Below are positions 1 through 6,234 of a stretch of 7,566 nucleotides of DNA, piece by piece (the first letter of the stretch is position 1; the number at the start of each line of letters is the position of its first letter). A program made the translations under genes and the position numbers. This DNA comes from Desulfobacterales bacterium (GTDB lineage Bacteria; Desulfobacterota; Desulfobacteria; Desulfobacterales; Desulfosalsimonadaceae), in the NCBI GenBank assembly GCA_029933295.1, contig JAOZOL010000115.1:1-7566 (forward strand). The letters are read 5' to 3'. A model generated the notes under the pieces. The model searched no databases and was not told the origin of the DNA. It worked only from the letters and a program-made list of their open reading frames with translations.

Positions 1-83
1 AAATGATAAAAAGAAGCATTCATACCTACAGACTAAACGGCGCATTCGACCAAATGGACATCCGGAAAATGGCCTATGAGTGA
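1..83 (+). CDS. C-terminal tail of a probable antitoxin (partial, enters from the left edge)
   Basis: An open frame enters from the left edge and ends at TGA 81-83; from the first ATG (position 3) it reads MIKRSIHTYRLNGAF and ends RKMAYE. The tail is too short for a family assignment. The argument for an antitoxin is its position: its last codons overlap by 8 bases the ATG (76-78) of a frame starting like a VapC/PIN toxin, and in VapBC operons the antitoxin gene normally comes first and overlaps or abuts the toxin start. Seen: the open frame and the ATGAGTGA overlap. Inferred: the antitoxin role. It could also be any small upstream gene, and whether the upstream part is intact cannot be judged here. 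Confidence 0.4.
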   Translation, partial: MIKRSIHTYRLNGAFDQMDIRKMAYE

Positions 84-259
84 GGTTTTAGTTGACACCA
101 ACGTGTTGATTTACGCTATTAGGGTATCAGCCCATCGGCCTGCAGATTCATGATTTTGAAATCGCCAGCATCGGCCTTGCCGGCGGCATAAACCGCATCG
201 CCACCTTTAACAAAAAAGATCTCAACATCATCGAAGAAATCAGTTGTTACCCGGTTTAA
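76..259 (+). pseudogene. VapC-like PIN-domain toxin remnant, middle deleted and frame changed
   Basis: From ATG 76 the frame reads SEVLVDTNVLIYAI, the classic first strand of a PIN-domain ribonuclease with its first catalytic Asp (VDTN), and then hits TGA at 151-153. In a different frame, from about 128 to TAA 257-259, the sequence reads HDFEIASIGLAGG, then IATFNKKDLNIIEE, then YPV, which matches the usual PIN C-terminus (D-x-x-IA helix, TFN-x-xD, final strand). Intact VapC toxins are roughly 130-140 residues and cleave RNA, typically tRNA or rRNA. Here only about 22 plus 37 residues remain, so some 75 central residues, including the middle acidic active-site residue, are gone. A combined internal deletion and frame change explains this. 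The product should be inactive. The start overlaps the upstream antitoxin-like frame, so the operon junction survived while the toxin decayed. Confidence 0.68.
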
Positions 260-263
260 GTGC

Positions 264-306
264 CCCATTAGCAGTTATTCATTAACAATTGCGAATAATT
301 AATGGG
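264..306. terminator. Imperfect hairpin between converging genes, candidate bidirectional terminator
   Basis: CCCATTA (264-270) pairs with TAATGGG (300-306), and TTATTC (275-280) pairs with GAATAA (293-298), leaving a 12-base loop and an asymmetric internal bulge. It lies between the plus-strand toxin remnant (stop 257-259) and the minus-strand methyltransferase (stop 337-339), where a shared terminator is expected. The stem is AT-rich and no strong U tract follows, so intrinsic termination is only a suggestion. The rest of 260-336 shows nothing recognisable. Confidence 0.3.
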
Positions 307-336
307 AAACCGTGCCAACAGGCAAGCCTTTTCATA

Positions 337-984
337 TTACACTCCCGGAAGATCTTCCGGCAATTCCCCGCATTTCAACCGCTGCAGCACACCAAGGGTT
401 TTGGTCATGGGAAGTTTGAGAAAAAGGCCGGATGCAATGGCCAGTTGATACACATAATAAGGCGCCTGCCCGCCCTCTTCCGGGTTTTTAAATATATCGT
501 GGATAAGGAAATAACCCCCCGGCATGATGTGTCCGAGCCAAGAATTATAGTCCGTATACGCCGCCTGATAGGTATGGCCTCCGTCAATGAAAACAAGACT
601 TAATGGCGTTGCCCACTGCCGTGCGGCGACTTCCGTGCGGGTAACGATGGGAATCACGGTATCCGCAAGTCCGGCCTCCAAAATTGCGTTGCGAAACATC
701 GGAAACGTATCCATACGTCCGTATTTTGGATCAAAAGTTTCAGGATCAAAATATTCTTCCCCGGGTTGTTGTTCCTCAGATCCCAGGTGATGGTCCACCG
801 CAAACAGAATACTGTTATTTTCTTTGCACGCGGCACCCAGATAAAGCGTCGATTTTCCGCAATAACTCCCGATTTCAAGGCAGGGGCCGTGCCTGCTTGC
901 ATCCAGGGCTATTTCATAGAGCCGGCGACCTTCGTCTTTATCTAAAAACCCCTTGGTTTTTTCAATCAGTCTTTCATCATACAT
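337..984 (-). CDS. Class I SAM-dependent methyltransferase (Methyltransf_24-like)
   Basis: The 215-residue protein has the Rossmann-fold methyltransferase signature. Motif I is LEIGSYCGKST (about 36-46), which binds S-adenosylmethionine; FAVDHH (61-66) supplies the acidic end of strand 2; FIDGGHTY (132-139) followed by GGYFLIHDIF (156-165) is the D-G-x-H plus PGG-x-x-x-x-HD pattern of the Methyltransf_24 / TylF-like families. Some relatives methylate sugars, cephalosporin-type or cell-surface precursors, but the acceptor cannot be read from this sequence. There is no signal peptide, so it is probably cytosolic. The ATG at 984 is preceded by a weak GGAAAG about 12 bases upstream. It stands alone, convergent with the toxin remnant and about 310 bases downstream of ftsK with element A between, so it is probably transcribed from its own promoter. 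The fold assignment is firm and the substrate unknown. Confidence 0.86.
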   Translation of the reverse strand: MYDERLIEKTKGFLDKDEGRRLYEIALDASRHGPCLEIGSYCGKSTLYLGAACKENNSILFAVDHHLGSEEQQPGEEYFDPETFDPKYGRMDTFPMFRNAILEAGLADTVIPIVTRTEVAARQWATPLSLVFIDGGHTYQAAYTDYNSWLGHIMPGGYFLIHDIFKNPEEGGQAPYYVYQLAIASGLFLKLPMTKTLGVLQRLKCGELPEDLPGV

Positions 985-1122
985 CTTTATTCAACTTTCC
1001 GGCTTGATGCCATCCCTTGATATAGTAAACGAAACAAACATATTGTTCAGCTCTTTATCGAGTTTACAGTTGCCGATTTACGGTTGCCTGAAAATATACG
1101 TTAAATCTGAGATATGTTTTTT

Positions 1123-1150
1123 ATTTTAATATCGACATGATATATTACAA
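1123..1150 (-). promoter_or_regulatory. Weak sigma-70-like promoter candidate for the methyltransferase
   Basis: Read on the minus strand, TTGTAA (complement of 1145-1150) is followed after 16 bases by TAAAAT (complement of 1123-1128), matching -35 and -10 consensus at 4 of 6 and 5 of 6 positions. The predicted leader to the ATG at 984 would be about 130 bases, which is long. The surrounding 985-1167 is AT-rich, so chance matches are likely; no other structure stands out there. Confidence 0.25.
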
Positions 1151-1167
1151 ATTTTTGCTCTACTGCC

Positions 1168-1292
1168 GACGGGCTCGTAAAAAGCTCCGTATGCAAGGCG
1201 CGTGAGCCGGGAAATACCGAGGCGTACTTTTTGTACGTTGAGGGCTTTCACGGCGAACGCAACGCAGCAGACGGACTTTTTACGAGCCCGTC
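1168..1292. repeat. Element A: 125-bp long palindromic intergenic repeat
   Basis: Terminal arms are perfect 17-base inverted repeats: GACGGGCTCGTAAAAAG (1168-1184) and its complement at 1276-1292. After one bulged C (1185), TCCGT (1186-1190) pairs with ACGGA (1271-1275), and TGC/GCA (1192-1194 with 1267-1269) continues the stem. At the exact midpoint (1230) is GTAC-TTTTT-GTAC (1224-1236), a five-base loop closed by a short stem. The whole unit could fold as one long hairpin in RNA or a cruciform in DNA. It has no convincing reading frame. It ends one base before the ftsK stop codon complement (1294-1296), so it forms the immediate 3' untranslated region of ftsK and might act as a terminator or mRNA 3'-end stabiliser. 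It shares its core with element B at 5170-5282. No clear target-site duplication is seen. Confidence 0.87.
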
Positions 1293-1293
1293 A

Positions 1294-3495
1294 TTATTCC
1301 ATGTCGTCGTAATTCCTGGCCAACACCTCCCTGGGCTTCACTCCGTCGGAAGGACCCACAACACCGTCTGCTTCCATTATTTCTACAATACGGGCTGCCC
1401 GGTTATATCCTATCCGAAGATGCCGCTGAATCATAGAGATGGAGGCCTGACCTGACTTTGTAACCAGGGCCACGGCTTCATCATACCGTTCATCATATTC
1501 TTTTTCCCCGTTATTTGCGTCATCTTTTTCAGGAGCTTCAAGAATTTCATGATCATACTCCGGTGCCTGCTGTGCTTTTAAAAACTCGATGATTTTTGCG
1601 ATTTCATCTTCGGAAATATATGCGCCATGAATCCGCTCCAGTTTCGCGGTTCCAGGGGGCAAAAACAGCATATCACCGTTTCCGAGAAGTGCTTCAGCAC
1701 CATTTGAATCAATAATCGTTCTTGAATCCGTCTTTGATGACACCTGAAAAGACAGACGGGTGGGAAAATTTGCCTTGATTATGCCGGTTAAAACATCCAC
1801 TGACGGCCGCTGTGTTGCCAGAATTAAATGAACCCCGGCCGCTCTTGCCATCTGCGCAAGACGGGTCAGGCCGACTTCAACATCCCGGGAAGCGACCATC
1901 ATCAAATCCGCCAGTTCGTCGATAATAATCACGATGTATGGCAGAATTTCCTTCTGATTCTCAAGGTCTTCCGGATGTTCTGCATTGGCTTTTTTTGCTT
2001 TCCGATTATACTGCCTGATATTTCTGACCCGATTTTCAGACAACAATTTATACCGTCTCTCCATCTCCCGCACCGCCCAGAAAAGCGCATTGGTCGCTTT
2101 TTTCATATCCGTGACCACCGGCGTAATTAAATTGGGAATGCCGTCATAAACAGACAACTCAATGCGTTTCGGGTCAATCATTATCAGCTTCACTTCGTCG
2201 GGGGTTGATTTATAAAGCAGGCTGCAAATCATTGTGTTTAATGCAACACTTTTACCTGAACCGGTGGCACCGGCGATTAACAAATGAGGCATGGTTTCCA
2301 GGTCCGAGACAACCGGGTTGCCGACAATATCCTTGCCCAGCCCCAAGGTCAGCTTTGATTTGGATTTTTCAAAACCCTGGGAAGCAACGACATCTTTAAA
2401 CACAACGATTTCACGTTTTGTGTTCGGCACCTCGATTCCGATCACCGCCTTTCCCGGAATCGGCGCAATGATACGGATACTGATGGCGCGCAGCGCCAGC
2501 GCCAGATCATCTGAAAGATTCACCACCTTATTAATTTTAATACCCGGTGCGGGCTCAAATTCAAACCGTGTAATAACAGGGCCCGGCAAAACCGTAACCA
2601 CCTTGCCCCGCACACCAAAATCAATCAGTTTCTGTTCTAACAGCTTGGACATAAACCGTAAATTCTCATGATCTACCGCATCAACCAAAACATCCGGATC
2701 TTTTAAAAATTCAAGCGAAGGAAGTTGAAAACCCGCATCAAAGCGCATGGATTCAAAAACCTGCTGTTTGGGCACAGGTACCCTACGAATCGGCTTTGGC
2801 GGCAATGTCTCTTTAATGGTGATTTTCTTTTCTTCTTCCTTTTTCTTTTTTAACGGTTCTTTTATTTTTTTATTTTTTTCCTTAACCGGCTTTATAATCG
2901 CCTTTCTCTTTTCCCGCTGCTCTTTAATGGTATTGTACCCTTTTTTAATTCCTCCTCCTGTCACCATGCCTGCCACCATGCTCAATTTACCCATATTTCT
3001 GATGGTCGCAATCAATGAAACCCCCGTGGACAGGATAAACCCGATGAGCAGAAAAAGAATTAAAATCACTATCCCGCCTGTCCAGTTGGAATATTTCAAT
3101 AAAAATGCTTTAACAGGAAGACCGATCATTCCTCCTGCTGAATAAAGATGTCCAAACAGATGATAGGATTCCTGATGGAAAGCCAGAATGCTTCCGGTTG
3201 CCACGATGAGAAGAAGTCCGCCGGATGCTATCAGAATCAGTGTCCGGCCTGACCGGTTACTAAAAAACTCCAGACAGGCAATCATAAACAAAACCGGAAT
3301 CCAAAAAGCACCGATACCGAACAGCCCTACAAGGAATCCCGCCAGATGGGCGCCGAACAACCCGAAAAGATTCTCTACCCCTCCCATATGCCCGACATGA
3401 TGAATAGACGGATCAGCAGGGCTGTATGACACAAGACTTACCGATGTAAAGATCACAACAAAAAACAGAAAGATGCTGATTATTTCTCTACGCAT
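1294..3495 (-). CDS. ftsK: DNA translocase FtsK/SpoIIIE
   Basis: The 733-residue hexameric DNA pump moves chromosome ends at the division septum. The N-terminus is a four-helix membrane anchor (hydrophobic runs at about 5-23, 44-77, 84-105, 139-165). A Lys/Glu-rich linker (about 190-235) replaces the very long linker of E. coli FtsK, making this an SpoIIIE-sized protein. The alpha/beta motor follows, with Walker A GATGSGKS (409-416), IMIDPKR (438-444), Walker B VIIIDELADL (522-531) and ATQRPSVDVLTGIIKANFPTR (560-580, split here as ATQRPSVDV and GIIKANFPTR). A winged-helix gamma domain (about 665-728, ISMIQRHLRIGYNRAARIVE) is the part that reads oriented octamers and contacts XerD in known FtsK proteins. 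ATG 3495 has GGAA (complement of 3503-3506) seven bases upstream. It lies 17 bases after the rnj stop, so the two are probably co-transcribed. Element A starts right after its stop. Confidence 0.97.
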   Translation of the reverse strand: MRREIISIFLFFVVIFTSVSLVSYSPADPSIHHVGHMGGVENLFGLFGAHLAGFLVGLFGIGAFWIPVLFMIACLEFFSNRSGRTLILIASGGLLLIVATGSILAFHQESYHLFGHLYSAGGMIGLPVKAFLLKYSNWTGGIVILILFLLIGFILSTGVSLIATIRNMGKLSMVAGMVTGGGIKKGYNTIKEQREKRKAIIKPVKEKNKKIKEPLKKKKEEEKKITIKETLPPKPIRRVPVPKQQVFESMRFDAGFQLPSLEFLKDPDVLVDAVDHENLRFMSKLLEQKLIDFGVRGKVVTVLPGPVITRFEFEPAPGIKINKVVNLSDDLALALRAISIRIIAPIPGKAVIGIEVPNTKREIVVFKDVVASQGFEKSKSKLTLGLGKDIVGNPVVSDLETMPHLLIAGATGSGKSVALNTMICSLLYKSTPDEVKLIMIDPKRIELSVYDGIPNLITPVVTDMKKATNALFWAVREMERRYKLLSENRVRNIRQYNRKAKKANAEHPEDLENQKEILPYIVIIIDELADLMMVASRDVEVGLTRLAQMARAAGVHLILATQRPSVDVLTGIIKANFPTRLSFQVSSKTDSRTIIDSNGAEALLGNGDMLFLPPGTAKLERIHGAYISEDEIAKIIEFLKAQQAPEYDHEILEAPEKDDANNGEKEYDERYDEAVALVTKSGQASISMIQRHLRIGYNRAARIVEIMEADGVVGPSDGVKPREVLARNYDDME

Positions 3496-3512
3496 TTGTC
3501 ATTTCCATTCTT

Positions 3513-5165
3513 CTATACTTCAAGGATAAACGGCAGTATAAGCGGTCTGCGTTTCATTGTAAAATTAAAATATTCCCGCAATGCCTGATGCAACCTTTTC
3601 CGGAGTACCTCGACACGTTTTGCCGGCTCAAGCAAACTGACATCTTCGATAATCTCAACAACAACGCATTTGGCATCCTCAATAATATGTCCGGTTTCAC
3701 GTTCAAACACAAAACCCTTGGAGGTAATCTCAGGGCCGTACACCACAAATCCGGTTTCTTCATCTAACGCCAGGGTGACCACAACAAGCCCTTCTTCTGA
3801 AAGATGTCTTCTCTCTTTGAGTACCCGGCGGCCGACATCACCGACCCCTTTACCGTCAACAAGAATACGGCTTGTGGAAATATTGCCGTTAATACGCCCC
3901 CCGGTTTGATCAAATTCAATTATCTGACCGTTTTCCGCCATAAGCACCCGCTCCTTTGGAATTCCTGACTCTTCCGCCAGTCTTGAGTGACGAACCAGAT
4001 GTCTCAATTCACCATGGATGGGTATAAAATATTCAGGCTGTGTTACGCTGATCATTTTTTTCAGTTCATCCCGAAATGCGTGGCCGGACACATGGATTTC
4101 CGAAATCTTTTCATAAATGACATCCGCCCCTTTTCTGAAAAGGTTATTGATTATTTTTGCAATCGCCTTTTCATTACCGGGTATAAATTTTGATGAAAGG
4201 ATAACCGTGTCCCCTTTTTCAACCTTTATCTGCTTGTGCATATCGGCTGACATCCGGGTCAGGGCTGACATGGGCTCTCCCTGACTGCCTGTGGTTATCA
4301 TCAAAATCTCATGCGGCGCATACTGATCAATCTGCTCAACATCAATTGCCATGCCATCGGGAATATGCAGCATGCCAAGATCGGATGCAACTTTAACGCT
4401 CTGCTCTATGCTTCTTCCGTTAAAAATTATTTTCCTTCTTCCTGACTTTATAATATTAACAACCTGCTGAATCCTGGCAATGTTTGATGCGAAAAGGGCA
4501 ACAATCACACGCCCTTTACTCTTTACGATGATATTCGCAAGTGTTTCACCGACAACTTCATCAGAAACCGTCCGGCCCTCTTTTTCCACATTGGTTGAGT
4601 CGGACAACAATGCGAGGACCCCTTCGTTGCCTAATCGCGCAAACGTATCGATATCGGTCATCATTCCCGGTATGAACGTATCAGAAAGTTTAAAATCTCC
4701 GGTATGAACAATACATCCCACAGGTGTTTTAACGGCAAGACCGACGCCGTCAACCACGCTGTGATTGACCCGGATAAATTCAAACTCAAAGGGAGGAATC
4801 GATAATTTTTCTTTCGGGGATATTTCTTTCAGCAATGTGGAGGAAAAAAGGTTGTGCTCTTCAAGTTTATTTTCAAGCATTCCGATGGTAAATCCTGTGG
4901 CATAGACCGGGACATCCACCTCTCTTAACAAATAGGGTAACGCACCAACATGATCCTCATGGGCATGGGTTAAAATAATACCCGCGACACGGGATTTATT
5001 TTGCCGGATGTAATCCATATTCGGAATGACAAAATCCACCCCAAGCATGTAATCTTCCGGAAACATCAGACCTGAATCAATGATGACAATGGTATCCCCG
5101 TATTCAAAAACCATCATGTTCAGCCCGATTTCACCGAGCCCGCCCAAAGGTATAATTTTAAGCAT
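3513..5165 (-). CDS. rnj: Ribonuclease J (metallo-beta-lactamase / beta-CASP RNase)
   Basis: The product is a 550-residue zinc-dependent ribonuclease with 5'-3' exonuclease and endonuclease activity in its family, acting in mRNA decay and RNA maturation. It starts MLKIIPLGGLGEIGLN, the typical RNase J opening. The metal-binding motif HAHEDH lies at 67-72, GDFKLSD at 156-162, the beta-CASP region with TTGSQGEPMS at about 291-300, HVSGHA at 358-363 and IHGE at 383-386. A C-terminal domain (about 450-550) completes the fold, and length matches B. subtilis RNase J1 (about 555). An in-frame ATG at 5195 would add MRCPVNAYKN, but those codons fall inside element B and precede the conserved start, so ATG 5165 is preferred. 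No Shine-Dalgarno is visible before either start; the palindrome ends four bases before ATG 5165. The following gene is ftsK, after 17 bases. Confidence 0.95.
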   Translation of the reverse strand: MLKIIPLGGLGEIGLNMMVFEYGDTIVIIDSGLMFPEDYMLGVDFVIPNMDYIRQNKSRVAGIILTHAHEDHVGALPYLLREVDVPVYATGFTIGMLENKLEEHNLFSSTLLKEISPKEKLSIPPFEFEFIRVNHSVVDGVGLAVKTPVGCIVHTGDFKLSDTFIPGMMTDIDTFARLGNEGVLALLSDSTNVEKEGRTVSDEVVGETLANIIVKSKGRVIVALFASNIARIQQVVNIIKSGRRKIIFNGRSIEQSVKVASDLGMLHIPDGMAIDVEQIDQYAPHEILMITTGSQGEPMSALTRMSADMHKQIKVEKGDTVILSSKFIPGNEKAIAKIINNLFRKGADVIYEKISEIHVSGHAFRDELKKMISVTQPEYFIPIHGELRHLVRHSRLAEESGIPKERVLMAENGQIIEFDQTGGRINGNISTSRILVDGKGVGDVGRRVLKERRHLSEEGLVVVTLALDEETGFVVYGPEITSKGFVFERETGHIIEDAKCVVVEIIEDVSLLEPAKRVEVLRKRLHQALREYFNFTMKRRPLILPFILEV

Positions 5166-5169
5166 ATTT

Positions 5170-5282
5170 TTGTAAGCGTTCACAGGGCACCGCATCTGCT
5201 TTGTTGCCGATCACTTGAAGTACAAAAAGTACGTCTGCGCGCTCGGCGCCTCACATCTGCAGCACCCTGTGAACGCTTACAA
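5170..5282. repeat. Element B: 113-bp palindromic repeat at the rnj translation start
   Basis: Perfect 18-base terminal inverted repeats: TTGTAAGCGTTCACAGGG at 5170-5187 and its complement at 5265-5282. At the exact midpoint (5226) is GTAC-AAAAA-GTAC (5220-5232), the complement of the centre of element A. On the minus strand the inner left part (CTGCAGATGTGAGGCGC..GAG) and right part (CGGCAAC..AGCAGATG) align loosely with the corresponding parts of element A, while the outer arms of A and B are unrelated. Transcribed toward rnj, the whole unit would sit in the 5' leader, with its closing stem four bases from the start codon. It fills most of the 185 bases between the 110-residue gene and rnj. 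No transposase gene is nearby, so mobilisation, if any, would be in trans. Confidence 0.87.
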
Positions 5283-5315
5283 TTCATTGGTTGACAGCAC
5301 TTCAATAGTTGTACT

Positions 5316-5332
5316 CCCGTGAACGGTTACAA
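5316..5332. repeat. Solo copy of the element B right arm
   Basis: CCCGTGAACGGTTACAA resembles the right arm of element B (CCCTGTGAACGCTTACAA, 5265-5282), differing by one missing T and one G for C. It starts 33 bases after element B ends and has no partner arm. GTAC at 5311-5314 just before it recalls the core half-site, so it may be a collapsed copy that kept one arm. It could also be a binding site that the element arms mimic. Confidence 0.5.
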
Positions 5333-5350
5333 TAAGGTTGAAAAAAACCA

Positions 5351-5683
5351 TCAGGCCATTATTTCAAGCCGTTCAAAGATTGCATTCATATAATGAATCA
5401 GCCATAAAAACTGTTCATCATTCGCATAACAGATACAATCGCACCGGACCCTGTTTTTTGTTCTGACCAGCAATTCCGCAACAATTGATGTCTCGCATAA
5501 TTGAACAGCAAAATATAAGGGGTGACAGTCCGTGTGTGATGCCTGTACCTCCGTATAAAGGGATGTATCCACAGGTATCCAGTAAAGATTCCCCATTTCT
5601 GCAGGGCCCACATGTTCATCCAGGTACTGTTTGATTTTCTCATGGTCCGGGGGCCGCAATTCATCAATAACATATTGTTTCAT
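5351..5683 (-). CDS. Conserved-looking hypothetical protein, 110 residues
   Basis: I do not recognise a family. The protein is small, acidic to neutral and soluble, without signal peptide or membrane helix. The N-terminus MKQYVIDELRPPDHEKIKQYLDEH looks helical (split here as MKQYVIDELRPPDHEKIKQY and LDEH). The middle is strand-like (GNLYWIPVDTSLYT; HPLYFAVQLCETSIVAELLV) and is followed by VRCDCICYANDEQ with three closely spaced Cys, then a helix LWLIHYMNAIFERLEIM. The layout suggests a compact alpha/beta domain. The three Cys in a C-x-C-x-C arrangement might bind metal, but no second cluster is present. It follows the ogt-type gene after 26 bases on the same strand, so it is probably the last gene of that transcript. 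No clear ribosome-binding site precedes ATG 5683. Reading frame continuity and spacing support a real gene. Confidence 0.72.
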   Translation of the reverse strand: MKQYVIDELRPPDHEKIKQYLDEHVGPAEMGNLYWIPVDTSLYTEVQASHTDCHPLYFAVQLCETSIVAELLVRTKNRVRCDCICYANDEQFLWLIHYMNAIFERLEIMA

Positions 5684-5709
5684 AAGTCAATACCACAGAC
5701 AAATCAAGT

Positions 5710-6234
5710 TTACAAGAGGCCGGCTGAAGCCTCCTGCTGAATCAGACGTTGTTTTAATGCAATGCCACCGCCAAAGCCGCCTATCTTATTATCACTTCGG
5801 ATGACCCTATGACAAGGAATAAGAATCGGAAATGGATTTTTAGCCAGCGTCGTTCCAACAAACCGATACGCGCCCGGCCGCCCGATAGCTTCGGCTATTT
5901 TTCTATAGGTTGATAATGAACCCAATGGTATTTTTACCGTTTGCCGATAAACCGCCTTTTGCAATGCGGTAAACCCGTCCAAAAACATGACATCCCAGGG
6001 CGGCTGAATATTTCTTCCATTCAACGCGTCATGAATGAGTAGGGTTATTTTCTTTATTTTGTCTGCCCCGCCTTTTTCCCCTGGCAAATCTATATAAATA
6101 GAATCGACAGGTATATTTTTTTCTTTATCTGGAAGCAGAATCGTTTCAAGTAAAAACGGATTTTTTTGAAATATGATCGTAATTTTCCCGACCGGGGTTT
6201 TAACGTAAAAATGGTGCATGCGTTTTTTATTCAT
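5710..6234 (-). CDS. ogt: Methylated-DNA--[protein]-cysteine S-methyltransferase (Ogt/MGMT type)
   Basis: This suicide DNA-repair protein removes O6-methyl from guanine (and O4-methyl from thymine) by transfer to its own cysteine. From ATG 6234 it has 174 residues, close to the family's usual 160-180. The active site is IPCHRVIRS, with Cys at 141, followed by the GGFGGG loop and a helix ending KQRLIQQE. Before it, GAYRFVGTTLAKNPFPIL (about 121-138) matches the DNA-binding recognition segment, and PLGSLSTYRKIAEAIGRPGA (about 104-123) matches the helix-turn-helix. The N-terminal domain (HHFYVKTPVGKITIIF) is divergent, as is usual. ATG 6234 overlaps the upstream stop by 8 bases (ATGAATAA) and has GGAG ten bases upstream, pointing to translational coupling. 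A start at 6270 would give 186 residues with a 44-base overlap and seems less likely. Confidence 0.93.
   Translation of the reverse strand: MNKKRMHHFYVKTPVGKITIIFQKNPFLLETILLPDKEKNIPVDSIYIDLPGEKGGADKIKKITLLIHDALNGRNIQPPWDVMFLDGFTALQKAVYRQTVKIPLGSLSTYRKIAEAIGRPGAYRFVGTTLAKNPFPILIPCHRVIRSDNKIGGFGGGIALKQRLIQQEASAGLL

Noticed and set aside
684..1007. Plus-strand open frame of 107 residues opposite the methyltransferase
   Set aside because: It lies antisense to a gene with clear motifs and shows no domain or ribosome-binding site.
1231..1455. Plus-strand open frame of 74 residues
   Set aside because: It reads half of element A and then the antisense of the ftsK 3' end, with no start signal or protein-like features.
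2747..3145. Plus-strand open frame of 132 residues rich in Phe, Ser and Ile
   Set aside because: It is antisense to the FtsK lysine-rich linker and membrane region; the Phe/Ser runs are complements of Lys/Glu codons.
5166..5195. N-terminal extension MRCPVNAYKN of ribonuclease J from ATG 5195
   Set aside because: These codons lie inside the palindromic element, precede the conserved MLKIIPLGG opening and have no ribosome-binding site, so they are probably not translated.
5335..5350. GGTT-AACC mini hairpin just after the 110-residue gene as a terminator
   Set aside because: Only four pairs with an A/T-rich loop and no following U tract on the transcribed strand, too weak to call.
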